From: Ophiobolus disseminans
Taxonomy: Eukaryota; Ascomycota; Dothideomycetes; Pleosporales; Phaeosphaeriaceae
NCBI GenBank assembly: GCA_010093685.1
Contig: MU006246.1
Span: 208,272-272,271, forward strand
DNA length: 64,000 bases
Reading direction: 5' to 3'
The position numbers and the translations under genes are program-made. Below, in pieces: positions 44,157-55,252 of this stretch. Position 1 is the stretch's first letter, and each line of letters starts with the position of its first letter. Below the pieces are notes generated by a model. It was not told the DNA's origin. It worked only from the letters and a program-made list of their open reading frames with translations, and ran no database searches.

Positions 44157-46092
44157 TTATCTTCCAACCTGCTGTCTTAACCGCGCGGCAGCTGATGTTG
44201 GCGGAGGCTCAGGCCATGATTGTACGGCATCCTCGACTTCTTCTAGGAATGAGGTGCTGTTGTGTACTGTAGTACCGCCCAACACCACCCGTATACCCGG
44301 TGAGCTTGCATTCACTTGCGCAACCATCTTGGCTTCTTCATACGTTGTTCCTCCAACCATGAACACGACGATGTCTTGCGGTTTGTCTTTCGTTGTTCCG
44401 CCACCTTCGACAAACGGATACAGCTGTTGGCTCAAACGACCCTTGATCATGTCTTGCAGGGTAGCTTCCAGACGCGGTGAGTGTTGTGTATATACGTTCT
44501 CGACGCCTTTGAGACCCTTTAGTCGATCTCGAGCACCACCAAAGAATGAGCCTGGCTGAAACAGATCCGGTACCCCGCCTGCAGCAGTGATGACTTGCAG
44601 TGAATCATGGTAGGCCAGAAGCTTTGTGATAAGATTGATGCGATGTCGCGACAGCCCACCTGCAACGCCTAGCAAGTCGAGGAGCATGGCTGTTGAGTTG
44701 GACGATGTTTTGGAGTATCGCAACGCGTAGATCGCAACGAGCCGCAGTTTGTTGTTAGCAGGGACCTTGGGATCCTGAATGATCTTCTGTAGCGCCTTGA
44801 CATCGTTTGAGTGGTTGTCCGTACATGCTAGACTTTGTTCAAGTTCGCTGATGTCGAGTAGACTTTCTTGACCGACCCTTCTGCTGAGCTCACCAACAAG
44901 CGTGACATGCTTGGTCACATTTCCAGAGAGCTTGCGGAACTCTGGGAAGTCTTCTATGAAGCGCTTCATGTCTGCTATCGAGTCGAGCTTTTGCGATCCC
45001 TGCTGTTTGGACGCGAACTGCTCTACGTACTCTTTGGCGTTCTGGCCTAGGTCACCAAAGTTGAGATACATGTTCTTCTTGAAGAAAGGGTCTTGATCTT
45101 GAGAAAGAACGATTTCCTTGAGTTCGGGTCGAATTTCGGGTACATCTCGTAAGTCCACCTTGCCGTTGTTTATGCCAAGAAGCTCGTGAACCATTGCTTG
45201 GTAAGTCCACTGGGTTAGCAGCGGTGTGACAGGATCGTCTCTTCGGTCCACGATCAAGAGAATGGGGGGTGTGTCTGTTTTTCGGAAGTCGAATAGCTGG
45301 TCTTCCTGCGTCATGTGGTACCGTACTTCTGTCGCTAACTTCTTCACTAGCAGACTGTTCTTCTGGTACCGTACCAGCGGCTTCTTCTTGAGCGCAAGGA
45401 GTAGCGCCATGACTGCCTCGGTCGATCTCTGAAGCGAGTCTTGATTCCACGAGTCTGGACTAGTGCTCCATATTCGGTGGCTCGGGAAGCTGAGATTGAG
45501 GGACATAAGGCCGGGGTTTATGACGAGGAAATCTGCAAAGTACTCCTGCACAGCGCGCACGACTTCATGGTCGTCGGCTTCTGCGAGTCGTTCTAGCGCC
45601 GACTTCTTGATGATGTTGCTGAAGTCTAGACTGCGTCAGCTGCTTGATCTAACTCCTCCTGCTCAGACAATCTCACAGATATTGTATTCGCCGTACTTGG
45701 GTTCCCTCAGCTCTTCGATCAAGCTCTGTATAGATTCGGGCGAAGGTCGTATGAAGCACAGGCAGCGTAAGTGGCGCATCTTCTCCCGTTTCTGGTTGTC
45801 TAGCCGACTGCATCGCGATCAGCAAGGCGCTATAGTGGTTGATTCGGAAGCAGTACTCTGTAAGATAGACTTCATGGGAAAGCAGGGCGGATTGCGTCGT
45901 GGCGGTCGATAATATTGACACCTGAAGGCAAGTTAGTATCAGTCGCAACAGCTTTGAAGGAGGAGACAAACCCACAGTCTCGTCGTCTAGAAGGAGAATC
46001 TTCATTTTAGCAGCTGATGTGCCTGTCGCAGCATTGTCCCCGGCAGACACCATCTTCGTGATGTAGCCGGAAACGGCCTGAACGATGTCCAT
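44157..46092 (-). CDS. VPS45: Sec1/Munc18-family vacuolar sorting protein
   Basis: Exons on the minus strand are 46092-45976, 45921-45857, 45807-45677 and 45625-44157 (introns 54, 49 and 51 bp), giving 593 residues. The start MDIVQAVSGYITKMVS and KILLLDDET-VSILSTATTQSALLSHEVYLT-DRLDN, reconstructed over two junctions, are typical Vps45, as are PILLIVDRRDDPVTPLLTQWTYQAMVHELLGI and the C-terminal VVFMVGGTTYEEAK. Vps45 binds the Tlg2-type syntaxin and regulates SNARE assembly at the trans-Golgi and endosome on the route to the vacuole. An ATG four codons upstream (46104) is possible, but MDIV fits the family start better. Confidence 0.95.
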
Positions 46093-47052
46093 GATTGATG
46101 TCAAGCTTCAGAGTGTGACTTTGGGGTACGAGTTTTCTATACAGCTGGGCCGCAAGTTCGTGTCGACGCGGGTGGAGTATGGTGAAGCAGCCGTGGGCTG
46201 GAGTTCGCGATTCCGGGGTTACTAGTGCCGCCAAGCATTCTTAACTCCGTACCTCTCCCACAATCACACCACAGCCTAGCATAAGGCTTCAACATTTCGA
46301 GGGCGTACTCCCATGCGACTCATGTTGATCACATCACTGTCAACATGATAGCCGCCCTTCTGTAGGTCAACACTGATTTGAACAGCTTATGCCAAGGTTT
46401 GCAACTGCATATACTCATGCGACACGTCTATCTCATCACTCGATGAATTGACCCATAGGCTGTCTAGTTTCACAATCTATTCTAACAGGTGCTTATTTTC
46501 TAGGCACCGAAACGCCGGCTACTAAACCAATGCGAAATTAGGTTGCAACACAACGTAGGTAAAAGTCACTTGTAGGCCTAGAGTAGATGACTCTATCATA
46601 TCTCAAACCGCGACATGCCCGTACATCGGTTCATCGTGTGTTAAAGAAGGCAGGATAATCCTTGGAGTTTTACACTAAATCGTGAGGCACTTGCATGACG
46701 TGCTCTGTTTACCCCACATATCCACAAGCGGCAGGGTCCACGGAAGACACCGCACCTCCAACACCACAGACTGTGCCTACAATCAGCTGATTATGTTGGA
46801 AGAATCGTAGGTGACCTCGACGGAGTCATACATACCCCGACAATCCTTGTACAGATTGCAGAACTCTGCTTACATTGAGGCGTCAGGAATCACTCCGCCC
46901 TTCTTACAATTCAGCGGAGCGGAGTGACGTACTAGCTCATATGTGGAAGCCTGAATGGAAAGTCTCCACAACTTATAACTCCTCGCATTTCCCAAACTTC
47001 ACCCACAAATCGAACGACTTACCTTGTACCTCTCAACAACCAGTCTACAGCC
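46093..47052. other. Intergenic, no gene seen
   Basis: About 960 bp between the starts of VPS45 and the epimerase-like gene, which are divergent. No coding frame or RNA was recognised. Confidence 0.5.
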
Positions 47053-48184
47053 ATGACGAAGCTCTTCATGTACGTTCGGGAAGCAGGCTAGAGCTACCCC
47101 ACGTCTCACATCATATAGCACAGGCGCCACTGGTTATATCGGTGGTGATGCACTCTACACCGTTGCAAACACCTATCCAGACCTTGAGATTACCGCACTC
47201 GTTCGCAACAGTGACAAAGGCGCAAAGGTCGCCTCCCAGTACGCCAAAATCCGCCTCGTCTACGGCAATCTCGACAGCTCGGATCTTCTCACAAAGGAAT
47301 CCGCTGCTGCCGACATTGTGCTTCACTGCGCCGACTGCGATCACCTAGGAGCGGCTGAGGCCATCGTCGCTGGTCTTGCCCAAAGTCAGAACAAGAGCTA
47401 TCTCATCCACACCTCAGGTACCGGTGTACTGTCGTTCCAGGACTTTGAGGAAGGCACTTATGGTGTCGCTCGCGAAAAGGAGTACAATGATTGGGACGGC
47501 ATTGGTGAGGTGACGTCGATTCCGGACACGGCTCTCCACCGCAACGTCGACAAGATTGTTCTAGCGGCAAACAAAACGTCTGGAGGCACGGTACACTCGG
47601 CAATCGTGTGCCCACCATGCATCTATGGACCAGGCCGCGGACCAGACAACAAGCGTAGCGTCCAAGTATACGAAATGGCCCGGGCCACCCTCGAACGCCA
47701 CAAAGGCTTCGTCATCGAAGAAGGTGTCAACCGCTGGACCGAGTCCCATGTCCAGGATCTGAGCGAGATCTACCTCGCGCTTGTAACCGCCGCTCTGTCA
47801 CCAGATGGCGGCAAGGCGACCTGGGACGACAAAGGCTACTACTTCACAGAGAGTGGAGCATTTTCCTGGGGCGAGATTGGCCAGAAGATTGCCAAGGTTG
47901 CGTTGGACAAGAAACTCATTAACAGCGCCGAGGTCGACCATCTCTCGAAAGATGAGGCGGACAAGCTGTTACCCTGGGGAAGTTATCTCTGGGGCACCAA
48001 CTCGCGCTGCAAGGCCAGCAGGGCGAATAAGCTCTTCGGATGGACACCAAAGCAGACGAGCCTGGTTGATCTGCTGCCGGAAATTGTGGAGGAGGAGGCG
48101 AGGAAGTTGAAATTGAAGTTGGGTCATGCTGCGTATGCTGCGGGCGAGAACAACCCATACATCCCGGCTCAAAATGAGGAGTAG
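47053..48184 (+). CDS. NAD-dependent epimerase/dehydratase-like protein
   Basis: Exons are 47053-47069 and 47119-48184 (49-bp intron), giving 360 residues. The short first exon supplies MTKLF and joins to ITGATGYIGG, rebuilding the GxxGxxG dinucleotide-binding loop. LVYGNLDS, LIHTSGTGVL and PPCIYGPGRG resemble the atypical extended SDR (NmrA/epimerase-type) family of fungi, in which the usual YxxxK Tyr is not always kept. An NAD(P)-binding oxidoreductase or regulator acting in the cytosol is likely; the substrate is unknown. Confidence 0.88.
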
Positions 48185-48449
48185 AAGGCGAGAGTGCTGA
48201 GGGACTGGGGACCACGGTCAGTTTGAGCAACTCTCTCACCTTCGGTTCATCATATTGCAGGTATATTTATGTGTCAGTATCACAATAGTGCTTTCCACGC
48301 GGCCCATTTCCGTCCATCCAGTACCTCGGTATATCTCCGCACTTACGTCATCAACCTTAAGTTACCTATGCACATGTTTACATGTCTTCCCCATTCAGCA
48401 TCTTCGACCTCCCCATCTTTTTCTAATCATCCATAATTCTCATCTCAAA

Positions 48450-49316
48450 ATGCCCCTCTGCACAATCCACCTCCTCGCCCTCCACCCCACCACGCCCATC
48501 TCAACCTTCCTCTCTACCCTCAAATCCTCACTCACAAAACCGCTCGTCACATCGCGCGTAATCCGCTGGATCATTCTTCCGACACACATCTCCACAGCAC
48601 ACTTGCTCGCGCGCAACATTTCCTGGGACGTGTTCCTCGTTTGGCCAGATACGTCGCCTTTGCCGCAGAACCTCGAGAAACTAGTGCAACACCACTGGAG
48701 TATAACCGCTGGCGTGCCGTCGCGCTTACTCGTGGATTTCGAAACGAAGAATAGGAAGTTGTTGTATCCGGAGGCTGGGAGCGTGCCGAGGCTTGGGGAT
48801 GAGGGCGATGGGAATGTGAAGAAAGAGTTTGCGAATTCGAGTCAAAACCTCGAACTCAGCGCCGAGCTGGACGCGTGGATACACGCTGGAGGGGAAAACG
48901 GAGGCGCAGTGTCGATGTTTAATCTCCTCTCCTTCGTACCTGGCAAGAAAGAAGAGTATCTAAAGTACGGGGCTGCATTCGCTGAGTCCATCGGTTCACG
49001 GCATGGTGGCAATGCGAAGATTGTGGGGAACGTCGTCAACACCAAGCCCTCAAATACTTCCGCCTCTTCGCCTATTTCTTCGCCGGCGAAGCATGAAAGT
49101 GCAGTAGTGGACGCGAGCGCAGATGGCTGGCACGAAGTCGCCCTCGCACATTACCCCAGCATATGGCACTTCCGCGAGATGCTTAGGAGTGAGGATTATC
49201 AGGATGTTAATCATAAGTATCGCGTGGGGAGTTTGGCGGATACGGCGATTTTGATGACGAGTGAAATGGGACTGGGGGAGGAAGAGGGGGTGCGAAGGGG
49301 TGGGGCAAAGTTGTAA
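48450..49316 (+). CDS. Hypothetical protein, possible ferredoxin-like fold
   Basis: A single exon; the start at 48450 (MPLCTIHLLALHP) is preferred over upstream codons, giving 288 residues. The N-terminal half carries a short beta-rich segment and a WDVFLVWPDT motif. The C-terminal half has VSMFNLLSFVPGKKEEYLKYG and later HYPSIWHFREMLRSEDYQDVNHKYRVGSLADTAILMTS, which looks like a dimeric alpha/beta-barrel (DUF1330-type) repeat. I do not recognise a named function. It starts about 265 bp after the epimerase-like gene on the same strand. Confidence 0.78.
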   Translation: MPLCTIHLLALHPTTPISTFLSTLKSSLTKPLVTSRVIRWIILPTHISTAHLLARNISWDVFLVWPDTSPLPQNLEKLVQHHWSITAGVPSRLLVDFETKNRKLLYPEAGSVPRLGDEGDGNVKKEFANSSQNLELSAELDAWIHAGGENGGAVSMFNLLSFVPGKKEEYLKYGAAFAESIGSRHGGNAKIVGNVVNTKPSNTSASSPISSPAKHESAVVDASADGWHEVALAHYPSIWHFREMLRSEDYQDVNHKYRVGSLADTAILMTSEMGLGEEEGVRRGGAKL

Positions 49317-49653
49317 GGCTGTAAGGTTGGAAGCGGAAGGGAAGGGAGGTGTGACGGGGTGCTGTGTATATATTATTGAAGTGGTATGATACGGTGATTT
49401 GCCGTACTCTGAGCGACGCCATGCTGATGAGTAGATCTGTTCCGGCTTGCGAAGCGTCGCAAATGTAAGATAGATGCAATCCGATATATCTTCCATAGAT
49501 GTGCGTCGATATGCGTATCGCGTCAGTGCTTCGCGTCGTAGGCACGCCATGCCAGACCCAGCCTTCTTCGTTCCTTGCGATAAATCCAAACTCCTCGCTG
49601 ATACCTTGCGACCTTATAGATCCATAAACTCCCAGCTTCCCTTCCCAACCCCC
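49317..49653. other. Intergenic, no gene seen
   Basis: The 3' ends of two convergent genes; no gene supported. Confidence 0.5.
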
Positions 49654-50785
49654 TCACTCCCCACCAACCTCCAACTCAACATCCACCTCACACCACACCA
49701 CCCTCCCCATACCCTCCCCTTCCCCCCAAATCCCATCTCCCCTCGTCCCACCCCCACCCCAAGCACCCGTCCCATCCCCATCCACCCTCCTCTCACTTTC
49801 CACCCTGGGCAGCACCCAATTCTTCCTATCCGCCCTCTCCCTCCACACCCCTTCCAACATTTGCGCAACCTCGAGTTTCCTCTTCCACACATCATCGTCC
49901 GTGTCTTTGAGTTTCAGCAGCACGGGCGCCGTGTGCAACGTGGTTTCTTCGTGGAAGCGGCGGCGCAGCAAGAGGCAGGTGGAGGCGGCGTTGTTGCGCA
50001 TGCAGCGGGTGCAGGAGGGTGTTGTGCGGGAGCAGGGGAGCGCGGCGAGGGTGCATTGGAGGCAGGAGAGGAGGGATGTTAGGCGTGGGCCTGAGGATTG
50101 GCGGGGGGTTACAGTGGTAAACTGGGATGATGGCGTAGGGAGCTTGAGTTCGAGTTTGAGGGCGAGTTTGAGGGCGTGGTGGTGGTGGTCGTCTGAGATG
50201 GGGCCATTGTCGTTGTCATCTGAAGGTGGGTCGTGCGATATCAATCTCACTAACTGAAGTTGAGATGACGAGAAGTTCGGCTGCGCGAGTCTCCTTCCCA
50301 ACCTGCCCCCATCTTTTTTGAACATCTCCTCATCCTCGTCCGCTTCGCAGCTCGTCGCCTCAGACCCATCATCGCGCACCCTCCCAGGTCCTTTCCTGCA
50401 CGGAGTACCCAGCTTATAGCACCGTTTGTCCGGTATATCGAAGATACTGCCACCGCTGAACGATGTATCGGTTGGCGAAATCTCCTCATACGTCAATCGT
50501 CTCGGCGGCGTAACAGGTTGGCCGTTGTTGTCGCCCTCACCATTCCCCATCGTCACACCCTCAAGCCACCCGGTGATGCGCTCTAAATCGTCCATTCCTT
50601 CGTCCAACCTCTCAATCCCCATTTCGAAATATTGCTGGCGTCGAAAAATGGTATTAAAGCCAAAAAAGGGTATTGTGGCGTCGAGGTATTACCCATGAGG
50701 CGCGAGAGAGCAGTGAGGTGTGTCAACTCACGGTGAAGTCGAGTACGCTAGTGGCATGAGTGAGCGAAGGCGGCGAGGAAGGCAT
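49654..50785 (-). CDS. Hypothetical protein with a zinc-cluster-like cysteine array
   Basis: Exons on the minus strand are 50785-50732 and 50634-49654, joined over a 97-bp intron (VLDFT-QYFEMGIERLDEG), giving 344 residues. In the C-terminal half the cysteines are spaced C-x2-C-x6-C-x6-C-x2-C-x8-C (about residues 209, 212, 219, 226, 229 and 238; SCLQCTLAALPCSRT...SCTRCMRN...TC), close to a Zn2Cys6 cluster. Unlike ordinary members, it is not N-terminal, and the loop after the first pair lacks the Lys/Arg residues that contact DNA (TLAALP instead). An RRRF basic patch follows. The rest is acidic and disordered. It could be a divergent regulator or a zinc-stabilised domain of other purpose. Confidence 0.75.
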
Positions 50786-51192
50786 GGTGAAGAAGGGATG
50801 CGGGGTAGTGAGGAGCTTGGTGTTTATTGAGTTGGGTGCGGGATGTAGGTGCTGGTGGTGTTTGAGGATGAGATGTATGGGTGGGGTTAATGCGAGGACG
50901 TTGGTAGTGACGGTGACGTGCGTTTGCGTGCTGGAAAACGCTGATGGTTTGATGTTACTCGAGACGAAGGATATGTTTCTTACCGTGGTATACGAGTAAT
51001 AGATGAGCTGCACTTGAGGCAATTACAAACTTGACGTCGATTACGCAGTATTCGAACAATACGACTGCTTGAAGGTAAACTAAACAAACAAGTACTGACT
51101 CATGTGTATTCAAGGTCGTCATCGCTGTACTTCCTTCGCCATCCCGGGGTATCAGCAATCAGAAAGCATCCACCAACCTTGACTGTCTCCCA
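50786..51192. other. Intergenic, no gene seen
   Basis: Promoter side of the preceding gene and 3' side of YPP1. No gene supported. Confidence 0.5.
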
Positions 51193-54100
51193 TTACAGCA
51201 CAAAGCCACCAAGGGCAACGTTCCGCCAACTCCGCACAGGGTGTGTATCCTCCAGCTCTACGCACCACCACAGTACCTCTCGTGTCTTTTCGATCTGCCC
51301 ACTCTCTTCGTACGCTCTGGCTAGGGCGTACCACGCTTCTGAGTAATCCCATCCAGACCCTAGCTTGGTGAGTGTGGAAAGCAGGCCAAACGCTCGATCG
51401 CGCGCTGCCAGCCGGTTCAGAAGTGGCGGCGACAGCTGGTTCTCTGCGGACGGTATGTGAGATGTCAGATGCCGTGTTTTAGTCTCGTCCCTGTTCTGCT
51501 GAACTGGCGACACTGAGGATGTGGCGGACGGTGTGCTAAAGTTGGCTTCCAGCGAGGGTTCCAGAGGTATGACTTCGCTATATATATCAAGCAGAACATT
51601 GGAGAGACCGACAATACCTGCTGGGTGGTCTGGAAAATGTAGCAGGGCTCGTTCAAAATCGGTCCGTGCCTGGTGCTTGTGGGCTTGCGCAACCAATAAT
51701 TCTCCACGCTGCGGGCTGTTAGCCAACATTCGAGACACGAACATTAAATACTCACTGCAGTGAACGCATCTGCCCACAGTTCTTCCACACTTTTCCCGGC
51801 GCCCCAACCCTTCTCTGCAAGTGATTTGGCGGTTGACGACTCTTGGGAAACCTCGAGTTCGAATGCTTCCACTAACTTCATAGCCTCAGTAACAGCTTCT
51901 CTTGCGTCCTGAAACATCTGAGCTCTAGAATAGAGTCCTGAGATGAAAATCCATATGTCAACCAGCAACGAAACCTTCTGTCGACGTTCTTGGAGCTTGG
52001 TGAAACGAGGATCTGAGGGCACAAAGTCTACATGTGGAAGAGGTGAAGGCAGGCGAACATCTTGCCTCGGATGTCGGCCCTCCTGAGTAAGTGGTGGTGA
52101 GACGTGGTTCATGTTGTGCGGAATAGCACGTAAAGATCTGTCGCCACTCTCGACTGACTTGCGGGGGTTGCTCGATACAGAGGCACGACGCGGAGACTTG
52201 TGATTTCCAGTGCCCTGTGCTGGCGAACCATTCGGTACGTTTGCTGGTAGTGGTGGCACATCGGGCGTAGGATCAGCTTCGGTTTCTGATTGTCGCCGAA
52301 GACTAGAGCTCCTCTTTCGCAACTTGCTCCCACTTCGCTTAACGCCCGTTTGGTTGTCATGATGTTTGTGATGAAAAAGGTGGTGACGGTGGTGACCAGT
52401 GTCATGTGTAGTGCCGTCTTCTTCTGTGACTGAGATGGCCGGCGCTGTACCAGATTGCGGTGCAGATCCTTTCGAGCTCATGACTGACGAGTTCCTCACA
52501 GGAGAGTCTGGCTGCGAAGCCTTGACCGAACCGCGACCACGGAATATACTTCCCCGGACCGTCCCGATAGCGCTTTTGGGAGGCTGTAAAGCCGTCGCTG
52601 ATGCTTCGAGCTTCACCCTCTCGACGTTCGGGTCGCCAAAGAGTCGCCCGTATAGCGCTATCAGTTCGTCGCAGCCATCAACGGCTGATATAGAACCCTC
52701 GATAGTTTCCACCAAGGCCAATTGTGTCATCTTGATCTGTAGTATACTGCTCCGCTCGAAAGCTTCCATACGGTCCACTACTCCACGGCTGGCAGAGTCT
52801 TGGCCGATGGTCTGTTTCAAATGTTCGCTGCGGAACTCATCATCTCTGCCAAAGAGGGCAGTAGGGTCGCCGAATTGCTCGAATGCAGCTTCACAAGCTT
52901 TCTCGGCGGCGACAAAGTCGGCCCTGGACGTCAGAAGTAGAGCCAGCAGATGCCACAGAGGAATGAGTTTACGCTCTCTGCCGTATTCGCTAATGAGACC
53001 ACTTGACAGGACTCCGTCGGCGCTGATGGTTGTTTGGCCCCTCGCTACTGGAGAAAGAGCACGCTTCACAACCTTGATAGCCCCCGGAATGTCCCTAGTC
53101 TCAGCAAGCACGAGTGCCAGGGCGTAAAGAGCCTCGACATTGTTCGAGTCGCCGAGGCCAGGTGACAGCGACCTTCGTAGGTACTGCACTGCTTTGGCCT
53201 GGATCTCCGCTCGCTTCTCGACATCATACGTGTGACGCGCCCAGTGCGCCTGGCTGATGCCGATAGCGCAATACGCGGCAGCCAACGCCGCGGGCTCCAC
53301 GGCTGTGTCTGCCGAAGCCACAGAGCCTGCGTCTGATACCGACTTGATGTGCTCCGACTGCTCAAGCCACCTCTCTATATCGTGGCCAATTTCCAGGGCC
53401 TTCTCTGCTTCGTGTCTTGATCCAAATCGGCACAGCATCCGGATCGCTTCCGCCGATGTCCTCAGAACGGTGCTGTCGCTGTCGATGCCCTCGTCTGCTT
53501 CGCCCGATTTCTCAACGCGGTCTTTGCCTCTTGTGATGATCTCAACGTAGGAGTCGAACGCCTTAAAGGCCAGGTCAAACTCAGCGAGCGACGCATGGAG
53601 GATGAAGAGATAGCGCAGTATCTGGGTCGAGTGGAAGGTCTTGGTGGCTGCCCGGTAAAGGATCTGGCTGTATGTTAGAGCTGTTAATATGCATTCTTCA
53701 TCAACTGATTACGTACGTCAAGCACACTCCGCGCAATGCCTTCCTTTCCGCCCTCGCCAAGATCGGGGTCGGTCCAGGTTGGTCCACACAGTAGTCGCCA
53801 ATTGTCCATGACCGAATCCACCCATGCTTCGATCTCGAAGTTGGTCTGACTGGCCTTTGGGAACTGCGTCTCCTTAATCAGCAGGCCCTCGTAGTTAGTC
53901 TCGACCCGCTTCAGTTCGGCTCTTTGTCGCAAGCGCAGATTCGATATGGTGTGGAGAGGCGACTTCTCGGACGTGACTGGCGTGGGCTCCGACTCGTATG
54001 CAAGATCGTGCCGTAGGATGGTAGACAGGGTGTCGTAGTAGGCTTTCCATGCCAGGCGTCGGTACCGAGCTGCATTTGGGACCTCAGACCCCCCATGCTT

Positions 54101-55192
54101 GGCTGTGGCTTCCCAGAATTTTGCCCAGTAGCGGTAGTTGTTCAATGCCTCGGTAGCGGTGACGTATTCGCCGGTATCGGTGGACTGATCTGACAGCTGG
54201 CAGAGTCGCACCAGCACATTTTCGGTCCACATCCTTGACTGTATTGAGTCGGCGTTGACGGGCGACGAGGACAACCAGGGCACTATCGACGAGTACGTGG
54301 TGACGGCATCGCCGACTGCGCCTGTCTTTTCCTGTGCAGCACCTGCACGAGTCAGCCTCAACAGCTAGTACCAGTCGTGGCTCCTTCCTTACCCTTTAGG
54401 TAGGCGCCCTTGACCACGCAGACCTGGGACCATCCGCCCGTCGTCCCGGTCGCAACTGCCCCAAAATCCCTAGGCAGCCGCGCGACTGCCAGACCCGGCT
54501 CTTCGAGGATGTAGTGCAGCCAGCCGAGGCAGACGGCGGCCTGGAGGGCATCTTGGCTGGAGCCGTCCTCTCCCTCAATGAGTGTGAGTAGCAATGGTAT
54601 GATCTGCGAGAGCCCATGCGAGGCCGTAGAGGCGGCGGTCGAGGGCCGCTGGGTGCTGAAGGCCGCTATTTGGGCCTCAGAACGGGCGGTATGTGTTAGA
54701 CCTGGATGCGCCGTTAGCCCTTGGAAGCTCGTCGTGGTGAGGGTTGCCAACATTTCCGGTGCGGCGCATGCTTTTCAATTTTGCGACATAGTTCGGGGAC
54801 GTCACTCCAGCGGCCGGCGCATCGAACCTCGTCCAATTGCTGGATATAGCGCTGGGCCTTCTCGCTCTCAGGGGCGTTCTGTGTCGCTGTGAGCTACATG
54901 TGCGTGCGATGACGTTGCTCGTGGGCCCTGGGAACTCGAGGAAGGAGATTTTGAGGCGTACATACAACCATTGTATTAATATTAGCTGTGTTGCAATATG
55001 TGAGGCCGCAGGACGTCCGAATGCATGTTCAGGAAAGAATATAGAATGCGACGACGCCTGCCATGGCCCCGTACAACTGTCACGGAGCTCATCCAACACT
55101 CCCAGCGCACGATCTGGCGCTAATGACCCTTGCTCACTAGCGCGTCGGCGGCCCGATATTGACCCGGCAGGTGAACTTTTTTTGTCAGGCAT
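51193..55192 (-). CDS. YPP1: Cargo-transport TPR protein, Stt4-complex subunit
   Basis: Exons on the minus strand are 55192-55138, 54886-54752, 54701-54393, 54342-53717, 53663-51756 and 51708-51193, giving 1182 residues. Introns are 47-53 bp, except the first, which is 251 bp and less certain. Junctions restore KHAPHRK-CLTHTARSEAQIAAF, YLK-GAAQEKTG, SVLD-ILYRAATKTFHSTQ and FTA-RGELLVAQAHKHQ. The protein is TPR-like throughout, ending WDYSEAWYALARAYEESGQIEKTREVLWWCVELEDTHPVR. Ypp1 (TTC7 in animals) works with Efr3 to hold the PI4-kinase Stt4 at plasma-membrane patches and aids endocytosis. The start at 55192 (MPDKKSSPAG) fits the family. The Ser/Lys/His-rich middle is a probable disordered insert. 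Confidence 0.9.
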
Positions 55193-55252
55193 CTTGGTAT
55201 CAACCCTCCATAGCGGAGCCAGTATTTGACTACAGATTGGAAAAGAGAAGAA
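55193..55252. promoter_or_regulatory. Shared divergent promoter of YPP1 and RIX1
   Basis: Only 60 bp separate the ATG codons of YPP1 (minus, 55192) and RIX1 (plus, 55253). Both leaders and the core promoters must overlap or reach into the neighbouring gene. No TATA box was found. The assignment is by position only. Confidence 0.5.

Noticed and set aside
49474..50082. 202-codon plus-strand frame
   Set aside because: Antisense to the cysteine-array gene and its 3' flank; proline/His-rich composition is a shadow of that gene.
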